Assembly: GCA_039029355.1 (NCBI GenBank)
Contig: JBCCGI010000016.1
Location: 1-64,000, forward strand
Direction of reading: 5' to 3'
Length of the DNA stretch: 64,000 nucleotides
Source: JBCCGI01 sp039029355
GTDB taxonomy: Bacteria; Planctomycetota; UBA1135; GCA-002686595
The position numbers were made by a program, and so were the translations under genes. This document shows, one piece after another, positions 50,589 through 59,171 of the stretch (the first letter of the stretch is position 1; every line of letters starts with the position of its first letter). The notes beneath the pieces are model-generated. The model saw only the letters and a program-made list of their open reading frames with translations. It was not told the origin of the DNA and made no database searches.

Positions 50589-52340
50589 CTAGCGGGAGCG
50601 TCGCTTGAGGAGCTTGATCGCGGCCTCCAGCTGCGCGTCGCTGTCCCCCAGCAGGAAGTCCTCGGGCTCCGGCAGGACCTCCTCGTCGACCTCGATGCCG
50701 CGCCCGTCGTAGAGCCTGCCGTCGGGGCGGAACGAGGCCATCGACGCGCACTTCACCCGCATCCCGGTTCCCGGCAGCCGGAAGGTCTGCGAGCGCGCGC
50801 TGCCGCCCGAGCTGGCGGTGCCGAGCAGCGTGACGCGCGGCAGCAGCGTCATCCCGCCCAGGAAGATGTCGGTGGCGCTGAAGCAGCCGGCGTCGCTGAG
50901 CACCACCACGGGCTGCTCGTAGAAGTACTCGCCGGACTCGCCGGTGCGCTCCAGCACCAGGTAGTGCCACTCGCTGAAGCCCTCGGGGTGGTCCCATTCG
51001 GGCTCGAACGACGCGGCGCAGGCCTCGATTGCGGCGCGCGCGCCCTCGCTCCAACCGGACCGATCGGCGCGGTACATGAAGCGCGCGTCGAGGTGGCGGT
51101 CGCCGAACTCCGGGTGCAGGCGGTAGCGCGCGACGTTGGCGACGACCGCCGGCTCGTCCGGACCGATGAGGTAGCCCGCGAGCGCGAGCAGCAGGTGGCG
51201 CGAGCCGCCGCCGTTGCCGCGCACGTCGACCACCAGCCCGCGCGTGTCCTTCAGCTCGTCCATGGCGCGCCGGAGTGCACCGACGCTGTCGTCCATCCGC
51301 GGCAGGCGCAGGTAGCCCAGCTTGCCGGGCAGCATGCCGGTCTCGGCCCGCGGCCAGGTCCCGTAGGTCGGGCGGCGGGAGGTGAGCTCCAGCTCGCGCT
51401 CGGTCGTGCGCCGGCCCTTGGCGTCGGCGAACGTCACGCGCACCGGGCCGCCGGTGGGCTCGCCGAGCTCGCGCCGGAGCGCGTCGAGCTCGCGCAGCGC
51501 GCGCAGCGAGCGGCGACGGACGAGCTGCGGGCTGCCCGCGGCGACGTCGGGCGAGGCGGCCGCGAGCCACTCGGAGAGCGGGCGCCCGTCGAGGGCCTGC
51601 ACCACGGGGCGCTTGGGGTCCACCAGCCCCGAGCGGTCGGGCTCAATCGCGACGACGCCGGCGGAGGACTCGACCAAGAGGAAGGGCAGCTTGCCGTCTC
51701 CCGGCGCCGGGCCGCTCGCCGGCGAAGAGACATCCGCGTGCCCGTCCCCAAAGCGCATCAGCAGCCGGTGCAGCGAGCGACCGAGCTCGGCCGTCGACAC
51801 CGGGTCGCCGAGCTCCGCCTCGATGCGCGCCAGCTCGGCGTCGAGGTCGATCCCGCGCCACGCCGCGTAGGCGAAGCGCTCGCGCAGGCCGCTCCCGAAG
51901 GCCGCGACGTCGGCGCGCGCGCGGTCGGCGGACACCGTCGATCTCGTGGGCACCGGGGTGCTGCTCCCCGCCGAGTCGCGGATTGCGTTGCGCCGCGCGC
52001 GCGTCATCTCGACGCCTTCGAGGCGCACCTCGGCGCCGTCGTCGAGCCGCACCAGGTCGAGGTCCACCTCGAGGTCGCCGCGCCACTCGAGCAGCGCGAG
52101 GGCTTCGACCAGATCCTCGCCGAAGCGCTTCTGGACGCGACCTGGCCAGCGGCGCTGGCAGAGCGCGAGCACCGCCTCGACCTCGATGTCGTCGATGGCG
52201 ACCGGGCGGTACCAGACGCCGTCGATGAGCACCTCGGGCGCGTCCGCGCTCCAGCGCAGCCCATCGAAGGGGCTGGCCTGCACGTCGTGGTCCTGGGCGA
52301 AGAGCGGAAGAGCGGAGAGCAGCAGCGAGGCGAAGAGCAT
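50589..52340 (-). CDS. Secreted S41-family (tricorn/CTP-like) peptidase (583 aa)
   Basis: The ATG at 52340 starts a signal peptide (MLFASLLLSALPLFAQ). The S41 core is clear: KLGYLRLPRMDDSVGALRRA, GLVVDVRGNGGGS, VVVLSDAGCFSATDIFLGGM with nucleophile Ser488, then LLGTASSGGSA and DGRGIEVDEEVLP. The lysine used by CTP-type enzymes is not evident after the nucleophile, so the tricorn-like S41 subgroup is a better fit. It is exported and probably trims peptides in the envelope. It is 110 bases downstream of the terpene-cyclase-fold gene on the same strand. Confidence 0.85.
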   Translation of the reverse strand: MLFASLLLSALPLFAQDHDVQASPFDGLRWSADAPEVLIDGVWYRPVAIDDIEVEAVLALCQRRWPGRVQKRFGEDLVEALALLEWRGDLEVDLDLVRLDDGAEVRLEGVEMTRARRNAIRDSAGSSTPVPTRSTVSADRARADVAAFGSGLRERFAYAAWRGIDLDAELARIEAELGDPVSTAELGRSLHRLLMRFGDGHADVSSPASGPAPGDGKLPFLLVESSAGVVAIEPDRSGLVDPKRPVVQALDGRPLSEWLAAASPDVAAGSPQLVRRRSLRALRELDALRRELGEPTGGPVRVTFADAKGRRTTERELELTSRRPTYGTWPRAETGMLPGKLGYLRLPRMDDSVGALRRAMDELKDTRGLVVDVRGNGGGSRHLLLALAGYLIGPDEPAVVANVARYRLHPEFGDRHLDARFMYRADRSGWSEGARAAIEACAASFEPEWDHPEGFSEWHYLVLERTGESGEYFYEQPVVVLSDAGCFSATDIFLGGMTLLPRVTLLGTASSGGSARSQTFRLPGTGMRVKCASMASFRPDGRLYDGRGIEVDEEVLPEPEDFLLGDSDAQLEAAIKLLKRRSR

Positions 52341-52450
52341 GGGTGGTCTCGGGCGTGGCCTTGGGAGCGTCGTTCGCCATCCTGTGCGCACTCGCCTCAG
52401 CGCGCGTCACGGAAACCGGGGCGAAAATCCGCCCCGGTCCGCCGGCCGCG

Positions 52451-53590
52451 CTACAGGTGCGCGAGGGCCCGGTTCAGCGCGATCACGGCGAAGCCGGTCC
52501 CGTACGGCTTGTGGTAGCTGTAGAGCGGGTAGTCCCAGAACGAGCCGTCGGGCTGGCGGCACACCAGCACCGCGTCGACCAGGAGCGGCCACAGCTCGGC
52601 CTGCCGCGGCGCCGGCTGCTCCTCGATCACATAGGCCGCGTAGGCGTGCCCGTAGAGGTAGAAGTAGCCCGAGATCGCGTACCAGGACTCGTGCGGGATC
52701 GGCCGCCGGATCGCCGCGCGCTGGAAGCCGGCGTGGCGGACGAGCAGGTCGCGCAAGCTCTCCAGCTGCGTGTCCTCCTTCGGGGGCTTCTCGCCGAAGA
52801 GCTCGAGCGCGTAGTGGCACAGCGGGTTGCGGCAGGCGGAGCCCTTGCGCTGGTTGATGCCCGCGCGCGGCCGGTACTTGAGGTACTCGCCGTAGAGGAA
52901 CGCCCCGTCGGGGAGCCGCGAGCGCTTGACGTGGTCGACGGCGCGCGCGACCAGCGGTTCGGGGACCTCGACGCCCGCGCGACGCACGCGCTCGATGCCG
53001 ACCAGGATGCTCGCGGTGGTGAAGCTCATCGACGTGTCCGACGGCTTGAAGGTCGGCATGTCGAGGCTCAGGTAGCCCCAGCCGCCGTCGAGCGTCTGGT
53101 AGGTGTCGAGCTTGTCGATCAGGTGCTCGGCCGCGGCGCGGATCCGCTCGGCACGCGCGTCGTCGGGCTGGGCGAGCAGGCGCTCGCCGAAGCACTGCAG
53201 AGCGTAGCCGAAGGACCAGACGTTGTAGTGCTCCAGGCCGCTCTGGCGCTTGACGTCATACGCCTCGAGCAGGAAGTCGATCCCGCGGTTCGCGGCCCGC
53301 AGCCCGTCGTCGCCGGCGAGCGGACTCTCCTGCAGCGCCGCGGTCACCAGCCCGGTGGTCGCCACGCGGAACGCGTTCTGCGAGCCCGGCACCGAGGCCA
53401 GCACCTCGATCGGCCGCGGCGAGTGGTGCGAGCCCCACGAGCCGTCGGCCTGTTGGTTCTCGACCAACCAGCGGACCGCCGCGGTCAGCGCCTCTTCGGC
53501 CTGGCTCGCCTTGGTGGGGGCGGCCTCCTGCGTAGCTGCGGCGGCGACCGAGAGCGGCGCGAAGAGCGGCAGCAGCGCCAGCAGGATCAC
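52451..53590 (-). CDS. Secreted terpene-cyclase/prenyltransferase-repeat protein (379 aa)
   Basis: The GTG at 53590 overlaps the adaptor gene stop (GTGA). A signal peptide (VILLALLPLFAPLSVAAAA) leads into an all-helical (alpha/alpha) barrel with QxDGSWG-type repeats: ENQQADGSWGSH, TYQTLDGGWGYL, SRLPDGAFLYGEY and CRQPDGSFWDYPLYSYHKPY. These are the repeats of squalene/oxidosqualene cyclases and prenyltransferases, but the length is half that of a cyclase, the DxDD motif is absent, and the protein is exported. This fold is also used for binding proteins in planctomycetes. Function unknown. Confidence 0.8.
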   Translation of the reverse strand: MILLALLPLFAPLSVAAAATQEAAPTKASQAEEALTAAVRWLVENQQADGSWGSHHSPRPIEVLASVPGSQNAFRVATTGLVTAALQESPLAGDDGLRAANRGIDFLLEAYDVKRQSGLEHYNVWSFGYALQCFGERLLAQPDDARAERIRAAAEHLIDKLDTYQTLDGGWGYLSLDMPTFKPSDTSMSFTTASILVGIERVRRAGVEVPEPLVARAVDHVKRSRLPDGAFLYGEYLKYRPRAGINQRKGSACRNPLCHYALELFGEKPPKEDTQLESLRDLLVRHAGFQRAAIRRPIPHESWYAISGYFYLYGHAYAAYVIEEQPAPRQAELWPLLVDAVLVCRQPDGSFWDYPLYSYHKPYGTGFAVIALNRALAHL

Positions 53591-54867
53591 CGCTCGACCT
53601 CGACCAGCTCGACGGTCACGTGCGTTCCGGCCACGAGCGCCGCGGGCGCGGGCTCGGCCAGGGTCACGGTCGCGTCGAAGCCGCTCTCGCCGCCCGCCGC
53701 GCTGGCGGGATAGCGCCCGAGGACGAGCGTCCCCGCCAGCTCATCGCCGCCGCCGAGCGGTCGGACCAGGACCGGCCGCTCACCGGTCCCCGCGGGCAGC
53801 GCCGCGCGTTCGGTCTCGGTCACGCTCAGCGCGACGTCCAGCGCGGAGGGGGCGGCCACCAGGAACGCGTCGCTGCGCGCCGACAGCCGGTCGCCGCGGC
53901 GCACGGTGGCGGGGCCTCCGCCGGCGCGCATCGAGCGCAGCGAGCCGTGCAGCAGGACCCCGTCGCGCGGAGCGGTCACCTCGAGCAGCGTGCGGTCGCT
54001 CCGCAGCCGCGTCAGGCGGCGCTCCTTGCGCGCCAGGTCGGCCTGCGAGCGCTCCACGGCGTTCGTGCGCCCGGCGGCGTCGACGTCCTGCGTGCGCCGC
54101 AGGTGGGCCAGGTCGCCCGCCTTGCGCTCGACGTCCTCGCCGCGCGCCTCGAGCGACAGCTTGTCGGTCAGCTCGACGCGGTAGCCGCGCCGATCCGCGC
54201 TCAGCGCGCTGCTCGCGCGCGAGAGCGCCAGGTCGCGGCGCGAGCGCTTGAGCACGATCTCCTCGGTGGCGTCGGTCAGCTCGTCGGCCTCGTACATCGC
54301 CTCTAGCTGCGCCAGCTCGTCGAGCTGGTCGGCGATCCAGGATTCCTCGCGCTGGCGCGATAGGTCGTCGGCGCGCAGCGCGAAGGCCAGCTCCTGGTCC
54401 TTGTAGCCGGTGAACGAGCGCCGCGCGCGCACGAGCCCCGCCTCGGCCCGGACGAGGGCCGCGGCCGCCGCCTCGTCGGCCACCGCGTTGCGCTCCAGGA
54501 GGCCCGCGTGCTGAACGCGGGCGGAGCTCAGCCCCAGCTCCGCGTCGGCGATGGCGTCGTCGAGCTTGCCCGGGTCGAGCCGCGCCAGCACGTCGCCGGC
54601 CCGGACCGCGCTGCCGTGGGGCAGCACTTCGAGCACCAGGAGCTCGCCGGTGTAGGCCTCGGGCCAGAGCGAGATGGCCGCGGGCGCCGCGGGGACCAGC
54701 ACGCCGCGATGCTCCCAGGGGCCCGCCTCTTCGGCGGCGTCTGCGGCGGGGGCTTCCTGCGCGCGCGAAGCGGCGGCCTTCCTAGGCGTCGCTTCGCGCA
54801 GCTCGGAGCTCGCGGCGCACGAGAGGAGGGCGAGGGAGAGGGCGGGGACGGCGGACCGCGTGAACAT
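53587..54867 (-). CDS. HlyD/RND-adaptor-like lipoprotein (426 aa)
   Basis: The ATG at 54867 follows a strong AGGAGGAT ribosome site. MFTRSAVPALSLALLSCAAS has a lipobox (LLSC, Cys17). A biotinyl-lipoyl-like hammerhead (GELLVLEVLPHGSAVRAGDV, LARLDPGKLDDAIADAE) is followed by a long coiled-coil hairpin (about 120-270) and the second half of the lipoyl domain (VTAPRDGVLLHGSL) with beta-barrel parts. This is the architecture of periplasmic efflux adaptors. No pump or outer-membrane channel gene is adjacent; its only partner is the cyclase-fold protein. Confidence 0.8.
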   Translation of the reverse strand: MFTRSAVPALSLALLSCAASSELREATPRKAAASRAQEAPAADAAEEAGPWEHRGVLVPAAPAAISLWPEAYTGELLVLEVLPHGSAVRAGDVLARLDPGKLDDAIADAELGLSSARVQHAGLLERNAVADEAAAAALVRAEAGLVRARRSFTGYKDQELAFALRADDLSRQREESWIADQLDELAQLEAMYEADELTDATEEIVLKRSRRDLALSRASSALSADRRGYRVELTDKLSLEARGEDVERKAGDLAHLRRTQDVDAAGRTNAVERSQADLARKERRLTRLRSDRTLLEVTAPRDGVLLHGSLRSMRAGGGPATVRRGDRLSARSDAFLVAAPSALDVALSVTETERAALPAGTGERPVLVRPLGGGDELAGTLVLGRYPASAAGGESGFDATVTLAEPAPAALVAGTHVTVELVEVER

Positions 54868-55073
54868 GCTCAGATCCTCCTGGGATGGACCGGCGGGCGG
54901 GAACGGTTGATCGAGAACGAGGTGGCGCGGGAACAACGAACGGGAAGTCGCGCCGGCCAGCCGCTACGATCTTCCGTCGAGGTAGGGATGCTGGCGAAAC
55001 GCCCCAGTAGTTTGCGCTCCGGCTCGTCCGGTGTTTCACGCCCCGCCGGCAAATCCGCGGCGGGCGGCGGCCG

Positions 55074-55985
55074 GTGAGCAAGGGCGGGTTGCGCCCGACG
55101 CTCGCGGACCTGCTCCTGGTCCTGGTGGCGCTGATGTGGGGCACCAACTTCTCGGTGATCAAGGTCGCGCTGGCCGAGTTCCCGCCGTTGACGTTCAACG
55201 CGCTGCGCCTCGTGCTGTCGATCGGCACGATGGTGTTGATCGCGCGTGTGATGGGGCACTCGCTCGCGTTCGGGCGGGCGGACTGGGGGTGGATCGCGCG
55301 GCTGGGGCTGCTCGGACACACCTTTTACCAGGCGCTCTTCATCTGGGGCGCCGACGGCACGACGGCGGGCAACAGCGCGCTGCTCCTGGCGACGCCGCCG
55401 GTCTTCATCGCGCTCATCGGGCGCGTGCTCGGGTACGAGCGCATCGCCGCACTGGGCTGGCTGGGGATCGGCCTGTCGCTGGGGGGCATTGTGGCGATCC
55501 TCCTCGGGGGCGATCAGCGCACCGAGCTCGAGTTCGGCGGCGCGACGATGCGCGGCGACCTCCTGATGTTCCTCGCCACGCTGAACTGGTCGGCCTTCAC
55601 CGTCGCCCTGCGGCCTGCGGTGCGACGCCACGGTCCGGTCAAGGTGACGGTGCTCTCGACCACCTTCGGCACGCTGCCGTTCCTCGCGCTCTCCGCGCCC
55701 GCGATCGCGGGGACCGACTTCGGCGCGATCTCGCGCAACGCGTGGCTCATCACGGCGCTCTCGTCGCTGATCGGCATCAGCCTGCCGTACTTCCTGTGGA
55801 ACTACGGCGTGTCCAAGCTCGGTAGCGCGCGCACCTCGCTCTACTCCTACCTGACGCCGCCGGTGGCCCTCGTGGTGGCCTGGATCTGGCTGGGGGAGCG
55901 CATGAGCCTACAGCAGGCGGCGGGGGGCCTACTGGTGCTCGTCGGCGTCGTGCTGGCGCGCCGGAACGTCACGACGGCGGACTAG
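55074..55985 (+). CDS. EamA/DMT-family transporter (303 aa)
   Basis: A ten-helix membrane protein with two EamA halves: DLLLVLVALMWGTNFSVIKV opening the first and GDLLMFLATLNWSAFTVALR opening the second, each with the family W-x-x-N/x-F motif. It ends SLYSYLTPPVALVVAWIWLG. DMT transporters export amino acids, metabolites or drugs; no substrate can be called. GTG start; the gene is divergent from the adaptor gene. Confidence 0.9.
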   Translation: MSKGGLRPTLADLLLVLVALMWGTNFSVIKVALAEFPPLTFNALRLVLSIGTMVLIARVMGHSLAFGRADWGWIARLGLLGHTFYQALFIWGADGTTAGNSALLLATPPVFIALIGRVLGYERIAALGWLGIGLSLGGIVAILLGGDQRTELEFGGATMRGDLLMFLATLNWSAFTVALRPAVRRHGPVKVTVLSTTFGTLPFLALSAPAIAGTDFGAISRNAWLITALSSLIGISLPYFLWNYGVSKLGSARTSLYSYLTPPVALVVAWIWLGERMSLQQAAGGLLVLVGVVLARRNVTTAD

Positions 55986-56100
55986 CGAAGGCCGCCGGGG
56001 GGGCGGAAATCTCTTCGCGCTGCGGGCCGTCGGGTGGATGGCCCTCACCTTTTCTGTGGTTGGGGGCCGATAGGCGAACGGCGAGGTCCACCCCAAATCC

Positions 56101-56706
56101 ATGCCCAACCCCACCACACGGGGCCGCGCGAGCGGCCATCCGCGCCCGCGTCGTCGACCGACGCCGCGCGCGGGCTTCACCCTGCTCGAGCTGAGCGTCG
56201 CCACCGTCGTCGGCGTGATCGCCATGATGTTGCTCACGCGCATGATCGGTGCGCTCGACAAGCAGAAGCGCATCAACCGCGAGCGCGCCCTGGCGGCGGC
56301 CGCCACCGCCAACCTGCTGGAGCGCATGCGCGGCGAAGACTTCGGCGAGGTCTTTGCGCTCTACAACCAGGACCCAGCCGATGACCCCGGCGGTGCGGGC
56401 AGCGCACCGGGGGCGCGCTTCGCGGTCGACGGCCTGGCGCCGGCCGAGGATTCGCCCGACGGTCTGACCGGAGAGATCACGTTTGCCGACGTCGCCGGAG
56501 CCGGCACGGCCCGGCTGCTGCGCGAGGACGTCGCCAACGACCTCCTGGGCACGCCGCGCGACCTGAACGGCGACAGCATGATCGACGGCGACGACCACGC
56601 CGCGGACTACTACCTCCTGCCGATCTCGATCCGGATCCGTTGGCAGGGCGGGATCGGTCCGCGGGAGCTTGTGACGACGACCCAGCTTTGCGACTTCACC
56701 CCATGA
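56101..56706 (+). CDS. Pseudopilin-like protein with a dockerin-type calcium loop (201 aa)
   Basis: A basic leader ends in the prepilin cleavage signature AGFTLLELSVATVVGVIAMM, with Gly before Phe for prepilin peptidase and Glu at +5. The mature hydrophobic helix is followed by a compact domain. A DLNGDSMIDGDDH loop (about residues 158-170) matches the DxNxDxxIDxxD spacing of dockerin/EF-hand calcium sites. It is the first gene of a six-gene operon with another pseudopilin. It would be assembled into a type II secretion or type IV-like filament. Confidence 0.85.
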   Translation: MPNPTTRGRASGHPRPRRRPTPRAGFTLLELSVATVVGVIAMMLLTRMIGALDKQKRINRERALAAAATANLLERMRGEDFGEVFALYNQDPADDPGGAGSAPGARFAVDGLAPAEDSPDGLTGEITFADVAGAGTARLLREDVANDLLGTPRDLNGDSMIDGDDHAADYYLLPISIRIRWQGGIGPRELVTTTQLCDFTP

Positions 56707-57302
56707 GTCCCCGACCCAGGCCCGCGCGCGCCGGGATCTCGTTGATCGAGCTCCTGATCGTGCTCTCCATCCTCGCCATCGCGATCACCAAGGTCTCGAT
56801 CCTCGTCAGCTCGACGTCGGAGTCGACCGGGCGGAAGTACTCCGGGATGGTGCTGGAGACCCAGGCCCGCACGGTGATCGACCGCATCGCGCTCGCGGTG
56901 ATGGGCTCGGACCGCGAGTCGCTGAACCCGTTCGACACGCCGCTCTACACCACCAGCATCGCCTACCGCGTGAGCCTCGGCGTCGACGAGAACGGCGACG
57001 TCGTGTGGGCCGCGGCGGAGGAGGTTGGGCTCGAGGACGAAGGGCGCCAGGTCACCTGGAAGGAGAACCCCGGCGAGCTCGACGAGCGCCGCGTGGTGTG
57101 GACCAACCTCGTGCGTCCTTTCCTGGAGAACGAGCAGGGCAACGGCGCCGACGACAACGGCAACGGGTTCGTCGACGAGGAGGGGCTGGTGTTCATGATC
57201 GACGGCACCAGCGTGCTGATCCGGCTGACGATGTCGCGCGTGGATGACCAGGGGGAGTGGGGGTCGATCACGGTCGAGCGGACCGTGACCTGCCGGAACT
57301 AA
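56703..57302 (+). CDS. Pseudopilin-like protein (199 aa)
   Basis: The ATG overlaps the previous stop. The leader ends AGISLIELLIVLSILAIAIT, a prepilin N-terminal cleavage/methylation motif with Glu +5. The C-terminal half holds GNGADDNGNGFVDEEGLVF, an aspartate/asparagine/glycine stretch with calcium-loop spacing. Length and layout fit a minor pseudopilin (PilW/GspJ-like). It lies ten bases before the first large PilX-like gene. Confidence 0.85.
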   Translation: MSPRPRPARAGISLIELLIVLSILAIAITKVSILVSSTSESTGRKYSGMVLETQARTVIDRIALAVMGSDRESLNPFDTPLYTTSIAYRVSLGVDENGDVVWAAAEEVGLEDEGRQVTWKENPGELDERRVVWTNLVRPFLENEQGNGADDNGNGFVDEEGLVFMIDGTSVLIRLTMSRVDDQGEWGSITVERTVTCRN

Positions 57303-57311
57303 GGGGGGGCG

Positions 57312-59171
57312 ATGCGTAGATCCTTCAAGTCAGGCGAGCGGCGAAGACGTGGCGGGGTGCTGGTCGTCGCCCTGATCGCCGTGACGGCGGTCACCGCGAT
57401 GGGGGCCGTTGCGCTGCAGATCTCGGTGCGCACGGCGCGCCAGGAGAGCCAGGCGGTGCAGCACAAGCAGGCCTTCTATCTGGCCGAGGCGGGCCTGGCC
57501 GAGGCCTTCACCGGACTCGGTATCGGCAAGACCGGCAACGTGGGCTCGGAGGCCGAGCCCGCGGTCTACGGCGAGGGGCTGTTCTGGGTCGAGGCCGACA
57601 CGGTCGCGGGCGATCTCGTGCGGCTCAAGAGCACGGGCATGTGGGGCGGGGGGCGAGCCACGCTCGCGCTGGTCGCCCAGGGCACGGTCGAGAGCGTTGC
57701 CGCGCTCGGGCTCTTCTCGCTGGACGAGATCGAGCTGGAGGACGAGGTGCTTATCGACAGCTTCGACTCCTCGATCGGCGACTACGCGAGCCAGGTGGGG
57801 ACGCCCTCGAACTTCAGCGCCCTGCTCGGCAGCAACGCCGGCGTCTCGCTCGAGTCCGGCGAGGTGCGCGGGGACATCGCGTCGGGCGGTGACGTGGAGC
57901 TGGGCAGCGCAAGCGTGTCGGGCTCGATCCAGCCCCTGTCTCAGCCCGCTACCTGTCCTCCGGTCGAGATTCCGGCCGTCGGCCGGCTGGTCGACCACAC
58001 GCTCGTGGACGAGGCGCCGATGGTCCTGCCCGCCGGCGAGCATGCCTACGGCCTGCTCGACCTTGGCGAGGGAACGACGACGCTGGTGCAGGGCCCGTCG
58101 ACCGTCGTCGTGGACGAGCTGGTGCTTCGGAGCGGGGCGATGCTCGAGCTCGACTCGACCGACGGTGTGATCGAGATCTTCGTCGCGGGCTCGCTCGACC
58201 TCCAGCAGGGCTCGACGGTTGTGACGCCGTTCGAGGATCCGGCGGGGGTCGTCGTGCAGCTCGCGATGCCGGACGACGAGCAGGCTCGCCTGCATTCGCA
58301 AGGGAGCTTCTATGGCTTCCTCTACTCGCCCGACGCGGCGGTCGATCTGGGCGCCGACTTCGAGCTCTTTGGAGGCGTGGTGGCCCAGGCCTTCGAGCTC
58401 GGGTCTGGGGGCGCTCTGCACTACGACCTCAGCATCGGTGCGAAGCTGATGACGCTCCCGAACCGGGTCTCGTGGCGCCTGGTGGAGATCCCGTCGGGCG
58501 TGGCGGCGAAGGGCATGGATCCGTTCCTGCTGATGGGCGTCGACCCGGCGGGGCTGCCGAGGCCCGCCGACGCACACGCGGACCAGTTCATCGCGGTCGA
58601 CTATCTCGACGCGAACGGCTTCGCGGTGACGTACGCGGGCCTGGAGAGCGGCTTCGACTGGAGCGACGTCTCCGCCGTGGTCTCACTCACCCGCGACGGC
58701 AAGTCGGTCGTCGCGCCCGCGGAGTGGCTCGGCGTTGGTACTGCGGCGGTAGCCGCCGATGGGTCGACGTTGAGCGACGAAGAGCAGGTCATGCTCGACG
58801 GCCTCCTCGACGGGAGTCTGGCGAGCGCCGTCATCGCCTTCCTGGCCAATCTGTTCAAGCCGGTGCACCCCGGCATCCTCCTCGCGATCGCCCAGGCGAC
58901 GTCGACGATGCAGGCGGACGATCTCGCCTCGGTGATCGAGTCCCACAGCCCCTACGACGCGACGTTGAACCCGGACGGATCGCCCGACGCCGAGCCGCTC
59001 TCGGACGACGTGCTGCAGGCGATCCTCGCCCCCGGCGCGCCCGATCTGGCCACGCTGCCCGAGCTCCTGATCGTCAACTCGCCGCTCTCTCCGGCGGTGC
59101 TTCAAGCCGTCGTCGATCGTGTTCCGCCGCTCGAGATGATGGACCTCTTCGCAGTGATGGCCGCGCAATGA
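57312..59171 (+). CDS. Large PilX-like protein, copy 1 (619 aa)
   Basis: A GGGGGGG ribosome site precedes the ATG. The N-terminus has a single hydrophobic helix (GVLVVALIAVTAVTAMGAVA) and then QISVRTARQESQAVQHKQAF and YLAEAGLAEAFTGL, the PilX N-terminal pattern of minor pilins. Residues about 150-400 are beta-rich, ending in FYGFLYSPDAAVDLGADFEL, FGGVVAQAF, a DUF7305-like domain. After a mixed region (about 400-500) the C-terminus has helical repeats with LSDDVLQAIL and NSPLSPAVLQAVVDRVPPLE. At 619 aa it is three to four times longer than typical PilX. It is tandem with a paralogue that overlaps it by four bases. Confidence 0.82.
   Translation: MRRSFKSGERRRRGGVLVVALIAVTAVTAMGAVALQISVRTARQESQAVQHKQAFYLAEAGLAEAFTGLGIGKTGNVGSEAEPAVYGEGLFWVEADTVAGDLVRLKSTGMWGGGRATLALVAQGTVESVAALGLFSLDEIELEDEVLIDSFDSSIGDYASQVGTPSNFSALLGSNAGVSLESGEVRGDIASGGDVELGSASVSGSIQPLSQPATCPPVEIPAVGRLVDHTLVDEAPMVLPAGEHAYGLLDLGEGTTTLVQGPSTVVVDELVLRSGAMLELDSTDGVIEIFVAGSLDLQQGSTVVTPFEDPAGVVVQLAMPDDEQARLHSQGSFYGFLYSPDAAVDLGADFELFGGVVAQAFELGSGGALHYDLSIGAKLMTLPNRVSWRLVEIPSGVAAKGMDPFLLMGVDPAGLPRPADAHADQFIAVDYLDANGFAVTYAGLESGFDWSDVSAVVSLTRDGKSVVAPAEWLGVGTAAVAADGSTLSDEEQVMLDGLLDGSLASAVIAFLANLFKPVHPGILLAIAQATSTMQADDLASVIESHSPYDATLNPDGSPDAEPLSDDVLQAILAPGAPDLATLPELLIVNSPLSPAVLQAVVDRVPPLEMMDLFAVMAAQ

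Noticed and set aside
58472..59167. Upstream extension of PilX-like copy 2
   Set aside because: Overlaps copy 1 out of frame; the ATGA junction and the alignment with copy 1 support 59168.
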